NCBI RefSeq assembly: GCF_027158005.1 | Contig: NZ_JAPVLQ010000001.1 | Span: 1,001,745-1,065,744 of the forward strand | DNA from: Rhodococcus sp. H36-A4 | GTDB taxonomy: Bacteria; Actinomycetota; Actinomycetes; Mycobacteriales; Mycobacteriaceae | Direction of reading: 5' to 3' | DNA length: 64,000 bases | Shown here: positions 23,824-33,790 of the stretch, in pieces | How positions within the stretch are numbered: the stretch's first letter is position 1 | How the letters are laid out: every line of letters begins with the position of its first letter | Notes under the pieces: generated by a model | Told to the model about the DNA's origin: nothing | The model's database searches: none | What the model saw: only the letters and a program-made list of their open reading frames with translations | Program-made: the position numbers and the translations under genes

Positions 23824-26353
23824 GGGCCACAGCTTTATTGGTCAGCGATGCCGCTGACGCCAACTCTACGGTCATCGTTACTCCCCCACCGGCGGTCTCG
23901 GAGATGGTGACCGCGCCTTTCATTGCCTCGACGAATCCACGTACAACCGACAGGCCCAGCCCTACGCCTGTGGTGTTGTCACTGTCCCCCAGCCGCTGAA
24001 ACGCTTCGAAGACTGCCTCTTCGGTACCTCTCGCGATTCCAGGTCCACTGTCGGACACAGTGATCAGAGCTCGACCCCCCGCATAGGTTGAGCCGACCCG
24101 CACCGGCGTTCCGGGGGCGTGACGCAATGCATTGTCGATCAGATTGGCCAATACCCGCTCGAGCAACCCCGCATCTGCAGCAACCGCCACGTCACCGACG
24201 TCCACGATCACCCGCTCGCGGCTACCGGCGGCGGCGGACGAACTGGCGAGGGCAGCGGACACCGAGTCCTCGACATAGACCACCGTCGAGCTCGGTGTGA
24301 TCACCCCGGCAGCCAGTCTCGACGAATCGAGTAGGTTCCCGACCAGTCCGGTCAGCTGGTCGGTCGATTCTTCGATGGTAGTGAGCAGTTCGGCGGTGTC
24401 TTCCGGTGAGAATTCGACGTCGGTACTGCGCAGGCTGGACACCGACGCCTTGACTGCGGCAAGGGGCGTGCGAAGGTCATGACTGACGGCCGAAAGCAGG
24501 GCGCGCCGAAGGCGATCCGCTTCGGCTAGACCGGCGGATTTGCTCGCTTCGAGAGCCAGTTCGGATTGCCTGATCAACCCCATCGCTTGATTGGCGACGG
24601 CACTGAGCACACGGCGGTCATGTGCGCCGGTCTTCGATCCGGACAGAAGGAGAGTGAAGGTACCGTCTGCGGTCTCGATTGCCGTGTCGGCGTCGTCGGG
24701 CTCGGCCGGCGGGTCCTCTCCGACGGATTCCACGACGCTGCCCTCTGCTCTGATGATCGAGACCGCTCGTTGTGAGTACGTTTCACGGACCCGTTCGAGC
24801 AGCGTCCTGATGTCGCCGCCGCGCAGCACGGTTCCGGCGAACAGGGTCAGCAGTTCTGCCTCCTGAGATGCTCTGCGCGCCTGGACTGTTCGACGGGCTG
24901 CGGAGTCGACGAGAAATGCCACGGCGACTGCCATGATGAGCAGCACTATCGTGGTGACGAAGTTGTCGGGTTCGGCGATGGTGAAGCTGTGTCGCGGGTC
25001 CGCGAAGAAGTAGTTGAGCAGCAAGCCGGCAATCAGTGCCGACAATGCTGCGGGCGCAACACCACCGAGGAGCGCCACTCCGAGTACGACCATGAAGAAC
25101 AGAGCGCTCTCGCCGCCGAGGTCGAGGTACGGATCCACGAGCAGCATCGCCAGCGCGGAGAGGAAGGGGACGATGACCGCAGCAGCCCAGGACAGGATGC
25201 GACGCTGCGTCGGTACCAGTCGCTTGATTCGCCAACCACGGCTGATTTCGGCGTGCGTGACCATGTGCACGTCGATCTTTCCCGAGTGCTGAATTACTGT
25301 CGCGCCGATGCCCGCATCCATGATGCGGGCCCAGCGGGACCGCCTCGAGGTTCCGATGACCAACTGGGTGGCGTTCGCGCCGCGCGCGAACTCGAGCAGC
25401 GTGGAGGGCACATCGTCGCCGACGACGCTGTGCATGCTGGCGCCGAGGCTGGCCGCGAGCTTGCGCACCTTACCCATCTGTGGCGCGGAAACACCTGCCA
25501 TACCGTCACCACGGATGACGTGCAGCACCATCAGTTCCGCGCTCGACTTCGAGGCGATACGGCTGGCCCTACGGAGCAGGGTTTCCGATTCCGGCCCGCC
25601 GGTGACCGAGACGACGACACGTTCCCGCGTCTCCCATGTGTCGGTTATATCGTGTGAACTTCGGTATTTCGCCAACGCCGCATCGACCTGATCGGCTATC
25701 CACAACAGGGACAGCTCACGCAGCGCGGTCAAATTCCCTTGACGGAAGTAATTACTCAACGCTGCATCGACTTTCTCTGCAGCATAGATATTTCCGTGAG
25801 ACAGTCGACGCCGCAACGCCTCCGGTGCGACGTCGACCAGTTCTATCTGCTCCGCACCGCGGACCACCGAGTCCGGGACGGTTTCGCGCTGCGGTACCCC
25901 GGTGATCTGCTCGACCACATCGTTGAGGCTTTCCAAGTGCTGTACGTTCAGCGTCGACACGACGTCGATGCCGGCGTCGAGGAGCTCCTCGACGTCCTGC
26001 CAACGCTTCTCGTGCGTGCTCCCCGGCGTGTTCGTGTGGGCGAGCTCGTCGACGAGTACCAGGCTCGGGTTTCGTTCGATGATCGCGGCCACGTCGAGTT
26101 CGTGGGCCGTCGATCCCCGATACTGGATCGAACGGAGAGGGATCTGCTCGATCCCCTCGAGCAATCCGGCAGTGCGGGCGCGGCCGTGGGTTTCCACCAC
26201 GCCCGCGACCACATCGCAACCGCGTTCCTGCCTGCGGTGCGCTTCACCGAGCATCGCGAAGGTCTTCCCGACGCCCGGTGCCGCACCGAGGTAGATCCGC
26301 AGATCACCGCGGTCCGGTCCAACAGAACCGCGCCTACCTGCTGTGTTGCTCAT
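23792..26353 (-). CDS. kdpD: KdpD sensor histidine kinase
   Basis: 853 residues. Order: KdpD N-terminal domain with Walker A GAAPGVGKTFAM (about 23-34) and LVDELAHTN; a universal-stress-like domain (about 245-370, VTGGPESETLLRRASRIA); four membrane segments of the DUF4118 region (about 390-490); a GAF-like linker; HisKA with SAVSHDLRTPLAAV; and the HATPase with NLIDNALRHAPG and GPGIARG. It senses K+ and turgor; in other bacteria the USP domain binds c-di-AMP. It begins 34 bp after kdpC. Confidence 0.95.
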   Translation of the reverse strand: MSNTAGRRGSVGPDRGDLRIYLGAAPGVGKTFAMLGEAHRRQERGCDVVAGVVETHGRARTAGLLEGIEQIPLRSIQYRGSTAHELDVAAIIERNPSLVLVDELAHTNTPGSTHEKRWQDVEELLDAGIDVVSTLNVQHLESLNDVVEQITGVPQRETVPDSVVRGAEQIELVDVAPEALRRRLSHGNIYAAEKVDAALSNYFRQGNLTALRELSLLWIADQVDAALAKYRSSHDITDTWETRERVVVSVTGGPESETLLRRASRIASKSSAELMVLHVIRGDGMAGVSAPQMGKVRKLAASLGASMHSVVGDDVPSTLLEFARGANATQLVIGTSRRSRWARIMDAGIGATVIQHSGKIDVHMVTHAEISRGWRIKRLVPTQRRILSWAAAVIVPFLSALAMLLVDPYLDLGGESALFFMVVLGVALLGGVAPAALSALIAGLLLNYFFADPRHSFTIAEPDNFVTTIVLLIMAVAVAFLVDSAARRTVQARRASQEAELLTLFAGTVLRGGDIRTLLERVRETYSQRAVSIIRAEGSVVESVGEDPPAEPDDADTAIETADGTFTLLLSGSKTGAHDRRVLSAVANQAMGLIRQSELALEASKSAGLAEADRLRRALLSAVSHDLRTPLAAVKASVSSLRSTDVEFSPEDTAELLTTIEESTDQLTGLVGNLLDSSRLAAGVITPSSTVVYVEDSVSAALASSSAAAGSRERVIVDVGDVAVAADAGLLERVLANLIDNALRHAPGTPVRVGSTYAGGRALITVSDSGPGIARGTEEAVFEAFQRLGDSDNTTGVGLGLSVVRGFVEAMKGAVTISETAGGGVTMTVELASAASLTNKAVAHDVTDAASRG

Positions 26354-26387
26354 ACTCCTCGTCCTACCGCATTTGTCCGCTCGGTGC

Positions 26388-27026
26388 TTAGCGTGTGCCG
26401 CAGCCCGGCGCGGTCAAACCGAGCGCAAGGTTGAGTTCGGCCACGTTCACTGTCTCACTGCCGAGGAACCCGAACTGACGTCTGTCGGTGTGTTCGGCTA
26501 CCAACGAGGCGACAGTGTCCTTACTCATTCCGTTGACCGTCGCGACTCGTTCGATCTGAATCTGCGCGTACGCCGGACTGATGTCGGGGTCGATGCCCGA
26601 TCCCGAGCCGGTCAACGCGTCGACCGGAACAGCAGCGGGGTCGACGTTCTCGCGTTCGGCGATCACCTCGCGACGCTCCTCCACGAATGCCGCCAGAACC
26701 TCACTGCTCGGCCCCTGATTGGTCGGCAATCCCGCTGCCGGGTCACCCGTCGCGAAAGCATCCTCATCCGATACCGACCCGGTGACGCGAGCATGGAAGA
26801 AGGGATCCGGTTGCCCGGGGTCGACCTGTGAGTCGACACCGATCAGGCTGCTACCTACGACGCAGCCGTTGGCGTCGGTCAACGGCGAACCCTCGGCAGA
26901 GTTCGAGCCGATACGGCTCACTGCCCAGACTGCCGCCGGGTAACCGATACCCAAGATGACCGTCAATACCAACAGAACCGACAATCCTGCCGCGATCTGC
27001 CCGAAAAACCTCTGTACGAACCGCAT
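26388..27026 (-). CDS. kdpC: KdpC, K+-transporting ATPase subunit C
   Basis: 212 residues with one N-terminal membrane helix (about 12-35) and an extracytoplasmic domain. SLIGVDSQVDPGQPDPFFHARV, DPDISPAYAQIQIERVA and VAEHTDRRQFGFLGSETVNVAELNLAL (blocks QPDPFFHARV and DISPAYAQIQ seen) are typical KdpC segments. It stabilises the KdpFABC complex and promotes K+ binding. It follows kdpB with 1 bp between them. Confidence 0.94.
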   Translation of the reverse strand: MRFVQRFFGQIAAGLSVLLVLTVILGIGYPAAVWAVSRIGSNSAEGSPLTDANGCVVGSSLIGVDSQVDPGQPDPFFHARVTGSVSDEDAFATGDPAAGLPTNQGPSSEVLAAFVEERREVIAERENVDPAAVPVDALTGSGSGIDPDISPAYAQIQIERVATVNGMSKDTVASLVAEHTDRRQFGFLGSETVNVAELNLALGLTAPGCGTR

Positions 27027-27027
27027 G

Positions 27028-29124
27028 TCAGCCTATCCCTGGGATGAATCGAACAACGAGGTCGATGAGCCAAATACCGACGAACGGCGTAATGACACCA
27101 CCCACTCCATAGAGCAGGAGGTTGCGCCTGAGCAACGTCGACGCACTCGATGGAACGTAGCGAACACCCTTGAGTGCCAGAGGTATCAGCCCGATGATCA
27201 CCAGTGCATTGAAGATGACCGCCGACAGGATCGCGGACTCCGGAGTCGCAAGACCCATGATGTTGAGTGCACCCAGCTGCGGATACACGACGCTGAACAT
27301 GGCCGGCAGAATGGCGAAGTACTTCGCCAGATCATTGGCCAGGGAGAACGTGGTCAAGGCACCGCGGGTGATCAGCAACTGCTTGCCGATCTCGACGACC
27401 TCGATCAACTTGGTCGGGTCGGAATCGAGATCGACCATGTTGCCGGCCTCTTTGGCCGCCGACGTACCGGTGTTCATCGCTACGCCGACGTCCGCCTGGG
27501 CAAGTGCGGGTGCGTCATTGGTGCCGTCACCGGTCATGGCGACGAGCCGTCCGCCTTCTTGCTCCTTGCGGATGAGGGCGAGTTTGTCCTCGGGTGTCGC
27601 TTCGGCGAGGAAATCGTCCACACCTGCTTCGTCGGCAATTGCTTTGGCTGTCAACGGATTGTCACCGGTGACCATGACCGTCCTGATGCCCATCGCACGC
27701 AGCTGTGCAAACCGTTCGGCGATATGCGGCTTCACGACGTCGGAGAGTTCGATGACGCCCAGAGCACGTACCGGCCCGCCGATCGGGCCGGATGCGACGA
27801 CGAGCGGAGTTGCACCCATCTGGGCGATGGTGTGTGTGGTCTCGTCGACCTCCGGGTTGATCAGCGGTCCGCCGTTGGCGCGAACCCACTCGAGTACCGA
27901 GTCGGTTGCGCCTTTCCGGACCTGGACGCAGTCGAGATCGATACCGCTCATCCGCGTCTGTGCAGTGAACGCCACGAACTCGCCGGTCTTCTCGCTGTCG
28001 GTGGCCTGCGCAGGCAACGAGTAGTCGCGGGTGCAGAGATCGACGATGCTGCGTCCTTCCGGTGTGCCGTCGGCCAGTGACGACAGCCGAGCAGCAGCTG
28101 CAAGTTCTCCGGCTGTGACGCCGGGAGCTGGGTGCAACCCGGTGGCGCGACGGTTGCCGTAGGTGATCGTTCCGGTCTTGTCCATCAGCAGTGTGTCGAT
28201 ATCGCCTGCGGCTTCGACAGCGCGCCCGGACATCGCCAGCACGTTGCGCTGCACGAGGCGGTCCATACCGGCGATGCCGATAGCGGACAGCAATGCGCCG
28301 ATGGTCGTGGGGATGAGGCACACCAGCAGGGCGATCAGCTTGATCGGATCCTGTGCTTCGCCGCCGTAGGCGCCCATCGGACCGATTGCGACTACAGCAA
28401 GAAGAAAAATGATCGTGAGCGAGGCGAGCAGAATGTTGAGCGCAATCTCGTTCGGCGTCTTCTGGCGTGATGCGCCCTCGACGAGTGCGATCATGCGGTC
28501 GACGAACGACTCGCCTTGAGCAGAGGTGATTTTTACGACGATCTCGTCGGACAGCACACCGGTTCCGCCGGTCACTGCGCACCGGTCGCCGCCCGATTCG
28601 CGCACAACCGGCGCGGATTCGCCGGTGATCGCTGATTCGTCGACGGTGGCAATGCCTTCGATGACGTCACCGTCGCCGGGGATTATCTCGCCGGCGGAGA
28701 CGACTACCTCGTCGCCGATCCGCAATTCGGTGCCCGGTACTTCTTCGATAGCTCCCCAGGACGTCCGTCGCCGCGCGATGGTGTCGCGTTTGACGGCACG
28801 CAGGCTCGCGGCCTGTGCTTTACCTCTACCCTCCGCAACGGATTCGGCCAGGTTCGCGAACAGCAGAGTGAACCAGAGCCAGGCTGTGACGAGCCAGGAG
28901 AACACCGACGGGTTACTCACTGCGAGAACGGTAGTGATGACCGACCCGATGAGCACCACGAACATGACCGGGTTGCGGGCAAGGTGTCGTGGGTCGAGCT
29001 TGCCGAAGGCTGCGGGGAGCGAGGTCCACATCTGCCGTGGGCTGAAGTAACCGGCCTTCACAGGTGTCGACGAGTCGACGACGTCGGTTTCGTTCTCTAT
29101 CAATCGAGATGATGTGACGGTCAT
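27028..29124 (-). CDS. kdpB: KdpB, K+-transporting P-type ATPase subunit B
   Basis: 698 residues, full length. Phosphorylation motif [10 protein letters not shown] near residue 315, the actuator TGES in SAITGESAP, and hinge [18 protein letters not shown] are intact. About seven membrane helices. The N-terminus has about 20 extra residues. It hydrolyses ATP to drive K+ import through KdpA. The ATG overlaps the kdpA stop (ATGA). Confidence 0.96.
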   Translation of the reverse strand: MTVTSSRLIENETDVVDSSTPVKAGYFSPRQMWTSLPAAFGKLDPRHLARNPVMFVVLIGSVITTVLAVSNPSVFSWLVTAWLWFTLLFANLAESVAEGRGKAQAASLRAVKRDTIARRRTSWGAIEEVPGTELRIGDEVVVSAGEIIPGDGDVIEGIATVDESAITGESAPVVRESGGDRCAVTGGTGVLSDEIVVKITSAQGESFVDRMIALVEGASRQKTPNEIALNILLASLTIIFLLAVVAIGPMGAYGGEAQDPIKLIALLVCLIPTTIGALLSAIGIAGMDRLVQRNVLAMSGRAVEAAGDIDTLLMDKTGTITYGNRRATGLHPAPGVTAGELAAAARLSSLADGTPEGRSIVDLCTRDYSLPAQATDSEKTGEFVAFTAQTRMSGIDLDCVQVRKGATDSVLEWVRANGGPLINPEVDETTHTIAQMGATPLVVASGPIGGPVRALGVIELSDVVKPHIAERFAQLRAMGIRTVMVTGDNPLTAKAIADEAGVDDFLAEATPEDKLALIRKEQEGGRLVAMTGDGTNDAPALAQADVGVAMNTGTSAAKEAGNMVDLDSDPTKLIEVVEIGKQLLITRGALTTFSLANDLAKYFAILPAMFSVVYPQLGALNIMGLATPESAILSAVIFNALVIIGLIPLALKGVRYVPSSASTLLRRNLLLYGVGGVITPFVGIWLIDLVVRFIPGIG

Positions 29125-30902
29125 TGCAATGCCTCTGCGATCGGGCCCAGAGCGAGGGCCGGGAAGAAGGTAAGTGCCGCAACGAGTACGGCAGTTCCGA
29201 GCAACAGTCCACCGAAGAGCGGGCCGTTGGTCGGCAGCGTGCCGGTATTGGGTGCGGTTCGCTTCGATGTAGCCAGTGATCCGGCGAGCGCCAGAACGAA
29301 GATGATCGGCAGGAATCGCCCGAGCAACATGGCAAGGCCGAGTGAGGTCTGGAACCAGTCACTGGTCACCGTCAGGCCACCGAATGCGCTGCCGTTGTTG
29401 TTGGAGGCAGAGGTGTAGGCGTAGAGCACTTCGCTGAACCCGTGGATCGAACTCGGGGTTCCTGGGTCGCCTGAATTACCTTGGTAGCCAATGGTGGACG
29501 AGAGAATCACCGAGATGGAGGTTCCCACCAACACCAGGGCCGGCATGACCAGAACGGACAAGGCAGCGAGTGTGATCTGGCGCTGACCGATCTTCTTGCC
29601 GAGGAACTCGGGAGTGCGGCCGACGAGGAGACCACCGACGAATACAGCGATGATCGCCAACACGAGCAGGCCGTACAGGCCGGTACCCACGCCACCGGGC
29701 GCGATCTCACCGAACAACATGTTCAGGATGGCGGCGCCACCACCGAGCGGAGACATACTGTCGTGCGCGGAGTTGACTGCACCCGTGGATGTTCCGGTAG
29801 TCGCTACCGCGAACAGGGTCGATCCGGGAATTCCGAAGCGAACTTCCTTGCCCTCCATCATCGAACCGGCCGCCTGAGCGGCAACACCGCGAGCACCGGA
29901 TTCAGCGAGAGCAATGACAGTGAGCATTGTTGCGAACAGTGCAGCCATGACCGCGAGCAGCGTCAGCCCCTGCTTGCGATCGCCGACCATCGTTCCGAAG
30001 GTGCGTGTCAATGCGACAGGAATGAGAAGGATCGCAAGGATTTCGACAACGTTGGAGAAGGGAGTCGGGTTCTCGAACGGGTGCGCGGCGTTGGCCGCCA
30101 TGATTCCGCCACCGTTGGTTCCGAGTTCCTTGATCGCTTCCTGTGAAGCAACCGGTGCCAACGCATTGCTCACTGTCACACCGTCGAGACCGGTCGAGGC
30201 GAATCCCGAGCTGAAGGACTGAATAGCGCCTTGCGTCAACAGAATCAGAGCGATAATAAACGACAGTGGCAACAGGATGCGAAGCGAAGCGCGAACGAGA
30301 TCGACCCAGAAGTTGCCGATCTCCCCACCGGTGCGGACTCGCACGAACCCGCGAATGACGGCGATGGCGACGGAAATACCGACCGCGGCAGAAACGAAGT
30401 TCTGTACAGCCAAGCCCATCGGCTGGGTCAGGTTCGACAGCGTCGTTTCGGGGGTATACGACTGCCAGTTGGTGTTCGTGGTGAACGAGACAGCGGTGTT
30501 GAATGCGACCGACGGGCTCACTCCCGACAAACCGCCGTTCAGCGGCAGCACGCCCTGAATACGTTGCAGCGCATAGAGAAAGATGACACTCGCAGCAGAG
30601 AAGCCGAGCAACGACAGCGAGTAGCCCACCCAGGTCTGCTGTGAGCGGGGATCGATTCGGCAGATCCGGTAGATCCACGATTCGACCCGCAGGTCGGCCC
30701 AGGCCGTGGTCGTGCCACCCCGGGTCCGCTGAAGTGTCGCTGTGCGACCTCCCGCGGCATGACCGGAGCCGGCATCCTCCTCGTCGGTATCGTGTTCGGT
30801 GGCGAAAACCTTCGCCATGTAGTCGCCGAGTGGAACATAGGCAATCGCCAGAACAGCCACGACGAAGGCAATCTGAAGTCCTGCAGCCAGAGCGGCATTC
30901 AT
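29121..30902 (-). CDS. kdpA: KdpA, K+-channel-like subunit A
   Basis: 593 residues, longer than the usual ~560 because of an Asp/Glu/Gly-rich insert near residues 38-70 ([18 protein letters not shown]) in the first cytoplasmic loop. Ten membrane helices. The selectivity-filter segments are [45 protein letters not shown] and NNNGSAFGG. It forms the high-affinity K+ pathway. It starts 4 bp after kdpF. Confidence 0.95.
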   Translation of the reverse strand: MNAALAAGLQIAFVVAVLAIAYVPLGDYMAKVFATEHDTDEEDAGSGHAAGGRTATLQRTRGGTTTAWADLRVESWIYRICRIDPRSQQTWVGYSLSLLGFSAASVIFLYALQRIQGVLPLNGGLSGVSPSVAFNTAVSFTTNTNWQSYTPETTLSNLTQPMGLAVQNFVSAAVGISVAIAVIRGFVRVRTGGEIGNFWVDLVRASLRILLPLSFIIALILLTQGAIQSFSSGFASTGLDGVTVSNALAPVASQEAIKELGTNGGGIMAANAAHPFENPTPFSNVVEILAILLIPVALTRTFGTMVGDRKQGLTLLAVMAALFATMLTVIALAESGARGVAAQAAGSMMEGKEVRFGIPGSTLFAVATTGTSTGAVNSAHDSMSPLGGGAAILNMLFGEIAPGGVGTGLYGLLVLAIIAVFVGGLLVGRTPEFLGKKIGQRQITLAALSVLVMPALVLVGTSISVILSSTIGYQGNSGDPGTPSSIHGFSEVLYAYTSASNNNGSAFGGLTVTSDWFQTSLGLAMLLGRFLPIIFVLALAGSLATSKRTAPNTGTLPTNGPLFGGLLLGTAVLVAALTFFPALALGPIAEALQ

Positions 30903-30906
30903 ATGA

Positions 30907-31005
30907 TCAGAACCTCTCTGGATCGAGCAGTGCGACGAATAGGTAGATCGCCGTCAGAGCAGCGATGACCACCAGGACGACGCTGATGATTCCGTCGGTG
31001 GTCAC
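30907..31005 (-). CDS. kdpF: KdpF, small subunit of the K+ ATPase
   Basis: A 32-residue single-span membrane peptide from GTG 31005: a short N-terminus, the hydrophobic run IISVVLVVIAALTAIYLFVA, then LLDPERF. The DPERF-type end is the usual KdpF C-terminus. It stabilises the KdpFABC complex in the membrane. Its GTG overlaps the stop of the preceding small ORF (GTGA), and kdpA follows after 4 bp. Confidence 0.9.
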   Translation of the reverse strand: MTTDGIISVVLVVIAALTAIYLFVALLDPERF

Positions 31006-31109
31006 TTCGACTTCACCTTCGAGGTTGCAGTGTTCGCCAACAACCGCAGGATCAGTGCACATACACCGAATCCCACGGCGGTGACGGCGAGATAGCCCAG
31101 ATCAGCCAT
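31002..31109 (-). CDS. Small membrane protein at the head of the kdp operon
   Basis: 35 residues starting MADLGYLAVTAVGFGVCALI, with one predicted membrane helix (about 5-25) and a basic tail (ATSKVKSK). GTGA overlap with kdpF shows tight coupling, so it is very likely translated. Short membrane ORFs of this look precede kdpF in other actinobacteria, but their role is not established. It could be another accessory subunit of KdpFABC. Confidence 0.75.
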   Translation of the reverse strand: MADLGYLAVTAVGFGVCALILRLLANTATSKVKSK

Positions 31110-31388
31110 GGATGTTCATGCCTCTTCGACATAGTGGGGTCAACGCTTATACGCGCTGGTCGACGGGCACATCGCCCGACGTTCATGGATATGTCTACGC
31201 CGACGAAACCACCCCGCCGAAGATCCTTACGGTTCCTTTATGCCTCCACCGACAGTCATGACGCGAAAGTGACGAGCTCGCGCGGTTCGGTGTCATCGGC
31301 CTCGTACGCCCGCGTCGGCCCAGTAGCATTGCCATGGCCGACTCGTTCGGCGCGGCACTCGAACGGGCGTCGGTGCACAGCGCAGACC
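31110..31388. other. Upstream region of the kdp operon
   Basis: No convincing gene. On the minus strand TTGACC occurs shortly before the small membrane ORF, which could be a -35 element, but no strong -10 is spaced to it. The KdpE site is expected in this stretch; I could not identify it by eye. Confidence 0.4.
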
Positions 31389-31430
31389 ACCCCGAATACC
31401 CCGAGCGGCAAGGCTCGCGGTATTCGGGGT
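31389..31430 (-). terminator. Hairpin terminator downstream of cynS
   Basis: Outer arms ACCCCGAATACC (31389-31400) and GGTATTCGGGGT (31419-31430) pair perfectly, and an inner CGAGC/GCTCG adds 5 bp. It lies 37 bp past the cynS stop. No T-run follows, as is common in high-GC actinobacteria. Confidence 0.75.
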
Positions 31431-31466
31431 GGGAGTGTTCCGGCGCGCCTCCGCTGCCCGGTGGAA

Positions 31467-31937
31467 TCAGAAAGGCTTGGTGGGCAGGTACTTTCCGTCG
31501 AGGGTGATGACTGCCCGCTCGCCGCCGTCGGGGTCGGCGACCTTCTTGACGTCCAGCTTGAAGTTGATTGCGCTGATGATGCCGTCGCCGAACTGCTCGT
31601 GGATCAAGGCCTTGAGGGTAGTGCCGTAGACCTGGAGCATCTCATAGAAGCGATAGATGGTGGGATCGGTGGGGATGCCGCCAGGAATGGACCCTCGGGA
31701 CGGGATAGCCTGCAGTGCCATCGCGTCGTCGGCGCCGAGGCCGAGGAGTTCGGCGACGGCATCGGCGGCATCGGCGGGCAGCGGGTGCTGACCGAGCACG
31801 GCGGCGGTCACGAAGGCGACCGAGAGTCCGGTGACATCAGCGATCTGCTGCCAGCTCAGGTCCTTTCGGATCTTGGCGTCGACGGCGGCGACTGCCAGGT
31901 TCTGGCGGACGGTCGGATCGAAGTGTGCGTGAATCAT
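31467..31937 (-). CDS. cynS: Cyanate hydratase (cyanase)
   Basis: 156 residues, the same as E. coli CynS. The C-terminal domain is nearly invariant: [40 protein letters not shown] and [13 protein letters not shown], which include the catalytic Arg, Glu and Ser of the decameric enzyme. It converts cyanate plus bicarbonate to ammonia and CO2. ATG 31937 was chosen because AAAGGA lies about 9 nt upstream; the in-frame ATG at 31955 overlaps that site. It follows the carbonic anhydrase gene, with cynR divergent, so the cluster is induced by cyanate. Confidence 0.96.
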   Translation of the reverse strand: MIHAHFDPTVRQNLAVAAVDAKIRKDLSWQQIADVTGLSVAFVTAAVLGQHPLPADAADAVAELLGLGADDAMALQAIPSRGSIPGGIPTDPTIYRFYEMLQVYGTTLKALIHEQFGDGIISAINFKLDVKKVADPDGGERAVITLDGKYLPTKPF

Positions 31938-32035
31938 CAGGGGTGTTCCTTTCATACGGGCTACTCCATGAAGCGGTGTGAAGCAGCGGATTTGCGGATC
32001 CCGCGCGGTTGCGTGGAGATCCGGACTGCGGGAGG

Positions 32036-32644
32036 TCAGGCTGCGGTGGCGGCGAATCGGCCGGTGGCGGGATCGGTCTCCTCGACCGTTCCGGTGCCGA
32101 TGTCGTAGACCCAGCCCTGCAAAGTGAGGGTGTTATCGGCAAGGGACCGGGCCACCGATGGGTGGGTGGCCAGGTTGGCAAGCTGGGCGAGGACGTTGTT
32201 GTGGACCAGGGCGCTGACCTTGTCCACGTCGGTCCCGGCGGAGACTGTTCGGGCCTGGGCAGCGTCGGCGTGACGCAACCAGTCGGCGACCTCGGGCAGG
32301 CCGGTGAGGTCGTGCCCGTCGGCCAAGGCGGTCATCGCGCCGCAACCGGAATGTCCACAGATGATGATGTCGGATACGCCCAGGACCGCGACGGCGTACT
32401 CGATGCTCGCCGCCACCCCGTCGGAGCCTGGTGTGTAAGCGGGGACGAGGTTGCCGGCGGTGCGGATGACGAACAGCTCGCCCGGCTCGCGCTGAGTGAT
32501 CAGTTCGGGCACGACGCGGGCGTCGGAGCAGCTGATGAACAGCGCAGTGGGCTGGTGGGTGGTAGCCAAGTGCGCGAACAGCGCCGCCTTGGCGGGAAAC
32601 ACATCGTGCTGAAAGCGCCCGACGCCTTCGGTGAGGTTGTGCAT
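32036..32644 (-). CDS. cynT: Beta-type carbonic anhydrase (CynT-like)
   Basis: 202 residues. Zinc ligands lie in [15 protein letters not shown] (Cys, with the Asp-Arg dyad) and GHSGCGAM (His, Cys). It hydrates CO2 to resupply the bicarbonate that CynS consumes. ATG 32644 follows GGGAG; the frame is open 22 codons upstream but with no ribosome site. It is transcribed leftward towards cynS, divergent from cynR. Some general housekeeping beta-carbonic anhydrases look similar, but the location makes CynT the best name. Confidence 0.9.
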   Translation of the reverse strand: MHNLTEGVGRFQHDVFPAKAALFAHLATTHQPTALFISCSDARVVPELITQREPGELFVIRTAGNLVPAYTPGSDGVAASIEYAVAVLGVSDIIICGHSGCGAMTALADGHDLTGLPEVADWLRHADAAQARTVSAGTDVDKVSALVHNNVLAQLANLATHPSVARSLADNTLTLQGWVYDIGTGTVEETDPATGRFAATAA

Positions 32645-32707
32645 GGGGTTCACTCCCTTCTGGACTTCGGCCCTGTCGGGCGGACGAGATCCAGCATGCA
32701 TGAACAG

Positions 32708-32762
32708 CATCTATAGTGTCCAAGACGCAGTATTTATCATCGTGATTGATGACATCTATAGT
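32708..32762. promoter_or_regulatory. CynR control region: LTTR box and 45-bp-spaced direct repeats
   Basis: Between cynT and cynR lies ATC-N9-GAT (32736-32750), the classical LysR-type T-N11-A box. The exact decamer CATCTATAGT occurs twice, at 32708-32717 and 32753-32762, 45 bp apart. The box and repeats fit a recognition site with flanking activation sites for divergent control. Confidence 0.6.
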
Positions 32763-32768
32763 TGATTG

Positions 32769-33770
32769 ATGGCCCTGGAACTTCGTCACGTTCGGTATCT
32801 ACTCGCGGTCGCCGAGCACGGCAACTTCACGCGCGCCGCCGAAGACCTGCACGTCTCACAGCCGACCCTGTCGCAGCAGATCAAACAGCTCGAGCGCACC
32901 ATGCGTGTCCAGCTGCTCGACCGCACGGGCCGCACAGTGCGCCTCACCGACGCCGGCGAGGCCTACGTCCACTACGCTCGCCGTGCCCTGCAGGACCTCG
33001 CCGCCGCCGAACGGGCGGTCCTCGACGTGCAGGACCTGACCCGAGGTGGCCTGCGTCTGGCGATGACGCCGACTTTCACCGCCTACCTCATCGGGCCCCT
33101 CGTCGCTCGATTCCACACCCACCATCCCGCAATCGTGCTGGACGTGCGGGAGATGACGCAGGACCGCATCGAAGCGGAGTTGCTGGCTGGCGATCTCGAC
33201 CTCGGAATCGCTTTCAGTGGACCTCATCTGCCCGGAATCGGCGCTACGTCACTGTTCGCCGAGGACCTCAGCCTTGTTGTCAGCACGGGCCATCCGCTGG
33301 CGGACCGCGCTCAGTCGCTCCCGGTGAGCGACCTCGCCGAATGCCCACTCGCGTTGTTGCGCGGCGACTTCGCCACCCGTGGCCACATCGACACCTATCT
33401 CACCGAACACGCTGTGCGGCCGTTGATATCGGTGGAGGCCAACTCGATCACCGCACTGACCGAGATAGTCGAACGGACTTTCCTCGCTACCGTGCTGCCG
33501 GCCGCCGTCACCGTCGATCATCGCGACCTTCAGGTCATCCACCTCGACCCGCCGCTTCCCTCGCGCACCGTCACCCTGCTGCGCCGCGAAAGCGCCTATC
33601 AAAGCGCCGCTGCCTGCGCGTTCACAGATCTCGCACACCACTGGGCCGACGCGAACCCGACACCGGAAAACCTCGCAGGGGAGGGCGCACCGCAGTTCGA
33701 TCACCGGACAGATGTTGATTCTGTTCTCCCGCATCCGCTTCGCTACCCGCTCGGCTGCGCATGTCGGTAA
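32769..33770 (+). CDS. cynR: CynR, LysR-type regulator of cyanate genes
   Basis: 333 residues from ATG 32769; a TTG one codon earlier is also in frame. The helix-turn-helix reads YLLAVAEHGNFTRAAEDLHV ... SQPTLSQQIKQLE. The effector domain contains LAMTPTFTAYLIGPLVARF and VEANSITALTEIVERT, closely following E. coli CynR. It activates the divergent carbonic anhydrase and cyanase genes in response to cyanate. The last ~45 residues (from about 290) extend beyond E. coli CynR. It ends 20 bp from the convergent MerR-HEAT gene. Confidence 0.92.
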   Translation: MALELRHVRYLLAVAEHGNFTRAAEDLHVSQPTLSQQIKQLERTMRVQLLDRTGRTVRLTDAGEAYVHYARRALQDLAAAERAVLDVQDLTRGGLRLAMTPTFTAYLIGPLVARFHTHHPAIVLDVREMTQDRIEAELLAGDLDLGIAFSGPHLPGIGATSLFAEDLSLVVSTGHPLADRAQSLPVSDLAECPLALLRGDFATRGHIDTYLTEHAVRPLISVEANSITALTEIVERTFLATVLPAAVTVDHRDLQVIHLDPPLPSRTVTLLRRESAYQSAAACAFTDLAHHWADANPTPENLAGEGAPQFDHRTDVDSVLPHPLRYPLGCACR

Positions 33771-33790
33771 GCGCTGCGTAGGTGCAAGTC

